A stretch of DNA of 64,000 nt, from assembly GCF_003051085.1 (NCBI RefSeq), contig NZ_QAOM01000004.1, forward strand, positions 62,001 to 126,000. The letters are read 5' to 3'. A program made the position numbers and the translations under genes. Shown one piece after another: positions 63,930 through 64,000 of the stretch. How positions within the stretch are numbered: the stretch's first letter is position 1; each line of letters opens with the position of its first letter. The notes beneath the pieces are model-generated. The model was given only the letters and a program-made list of their open reading frames with translations, had not been told where the DNA came from and made no database searches. The DNA comes from Trichococcus patagoniensis (GTDB taxonomy: Bacteria > Bacillota > Bacilli > Lactobacillales > Aerococcaceae).

Positions 63930-64000
63930 GCGTTATTTCTCATAAAAAGAAAACGGTTTATCTTTGTGAGGAGTCCAATTGATTGTGAAAAGCTTAATTA

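Overview
The window looks like chromosome of a low-to-moderate GC Bacillota, most likely a carnobacterial lactic acid bacterium (Trichococcus or Carnobacterium type). This is inferred from strong AGGAGG ribosome-binding sites, sigma-54, HxlR and LacI/AraC regulators, and a maltose locus laid out like that of Enterococcus faecalis (malPBMR divergent from malT-mapP). No rRNA, tRNA or CRISPR array was recognised.

Layout. 1-6.4 kb is housekeeping: the tail of a Crp/Fnr regulator, rpoN, an anchored metallophosphoesterase, mgtE, an iron-sulfur protein and a histidine phosphatase. 6.6-21.8 kb is a plant-polysaccharide locus: esterase, GH3, GH78, an AraC regulator, a GPH sugar symporter and an overlapping GH2-GH43-GH3 operon. 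A shared 13-bp motif ahead of its transcription units suggests one AraC regulon. 22-27.4 kb holds a spare beta-phosphoglucomutase, YccF, an HxlR/QorB pair, a YghU-type glutathione transferase and a rifampin ADP-ribosyltransferase. 27.5-37.7 kb is a second, more AT-rich glycan block (GH78 and GH43, two AraC regulators, an MFS carrier, an orphan sugar-binding protein).

38-45.8 kb is the maltose locus. MalT imports maltose as maltose 6'-phosphate, MapP dephosphorylates it, MalP phosphorolyses maltose, MalB converts beta-glucose 1-phosphate, MalM is a mutarotase and MalR a LacI repressor. At 60.1-63.9 kb malEFG encodes an ABC maltodextrin importer without its ATPase. MalR-like operators sit inside the malP and malE promoters and just downstream of the malT promoter.

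47.8-60 kb is accessory DNA: an alpha-galactosidase gene split by a TnpB-only IS200/IS605-type element, two serine resolvases flanking an AT-rich beta-glucoside cassette with two antiterminator target/terminator modules, an IS630 fragment, a frameshifted PutAbiC-like phage-defence gene and a QorB remnant.

The most unusual signal is a set of palindromic intergenic repeats in at least four unrelated sequence families. All have a unit period of about 50-52 bp and lie in the 3' flanks of genes.
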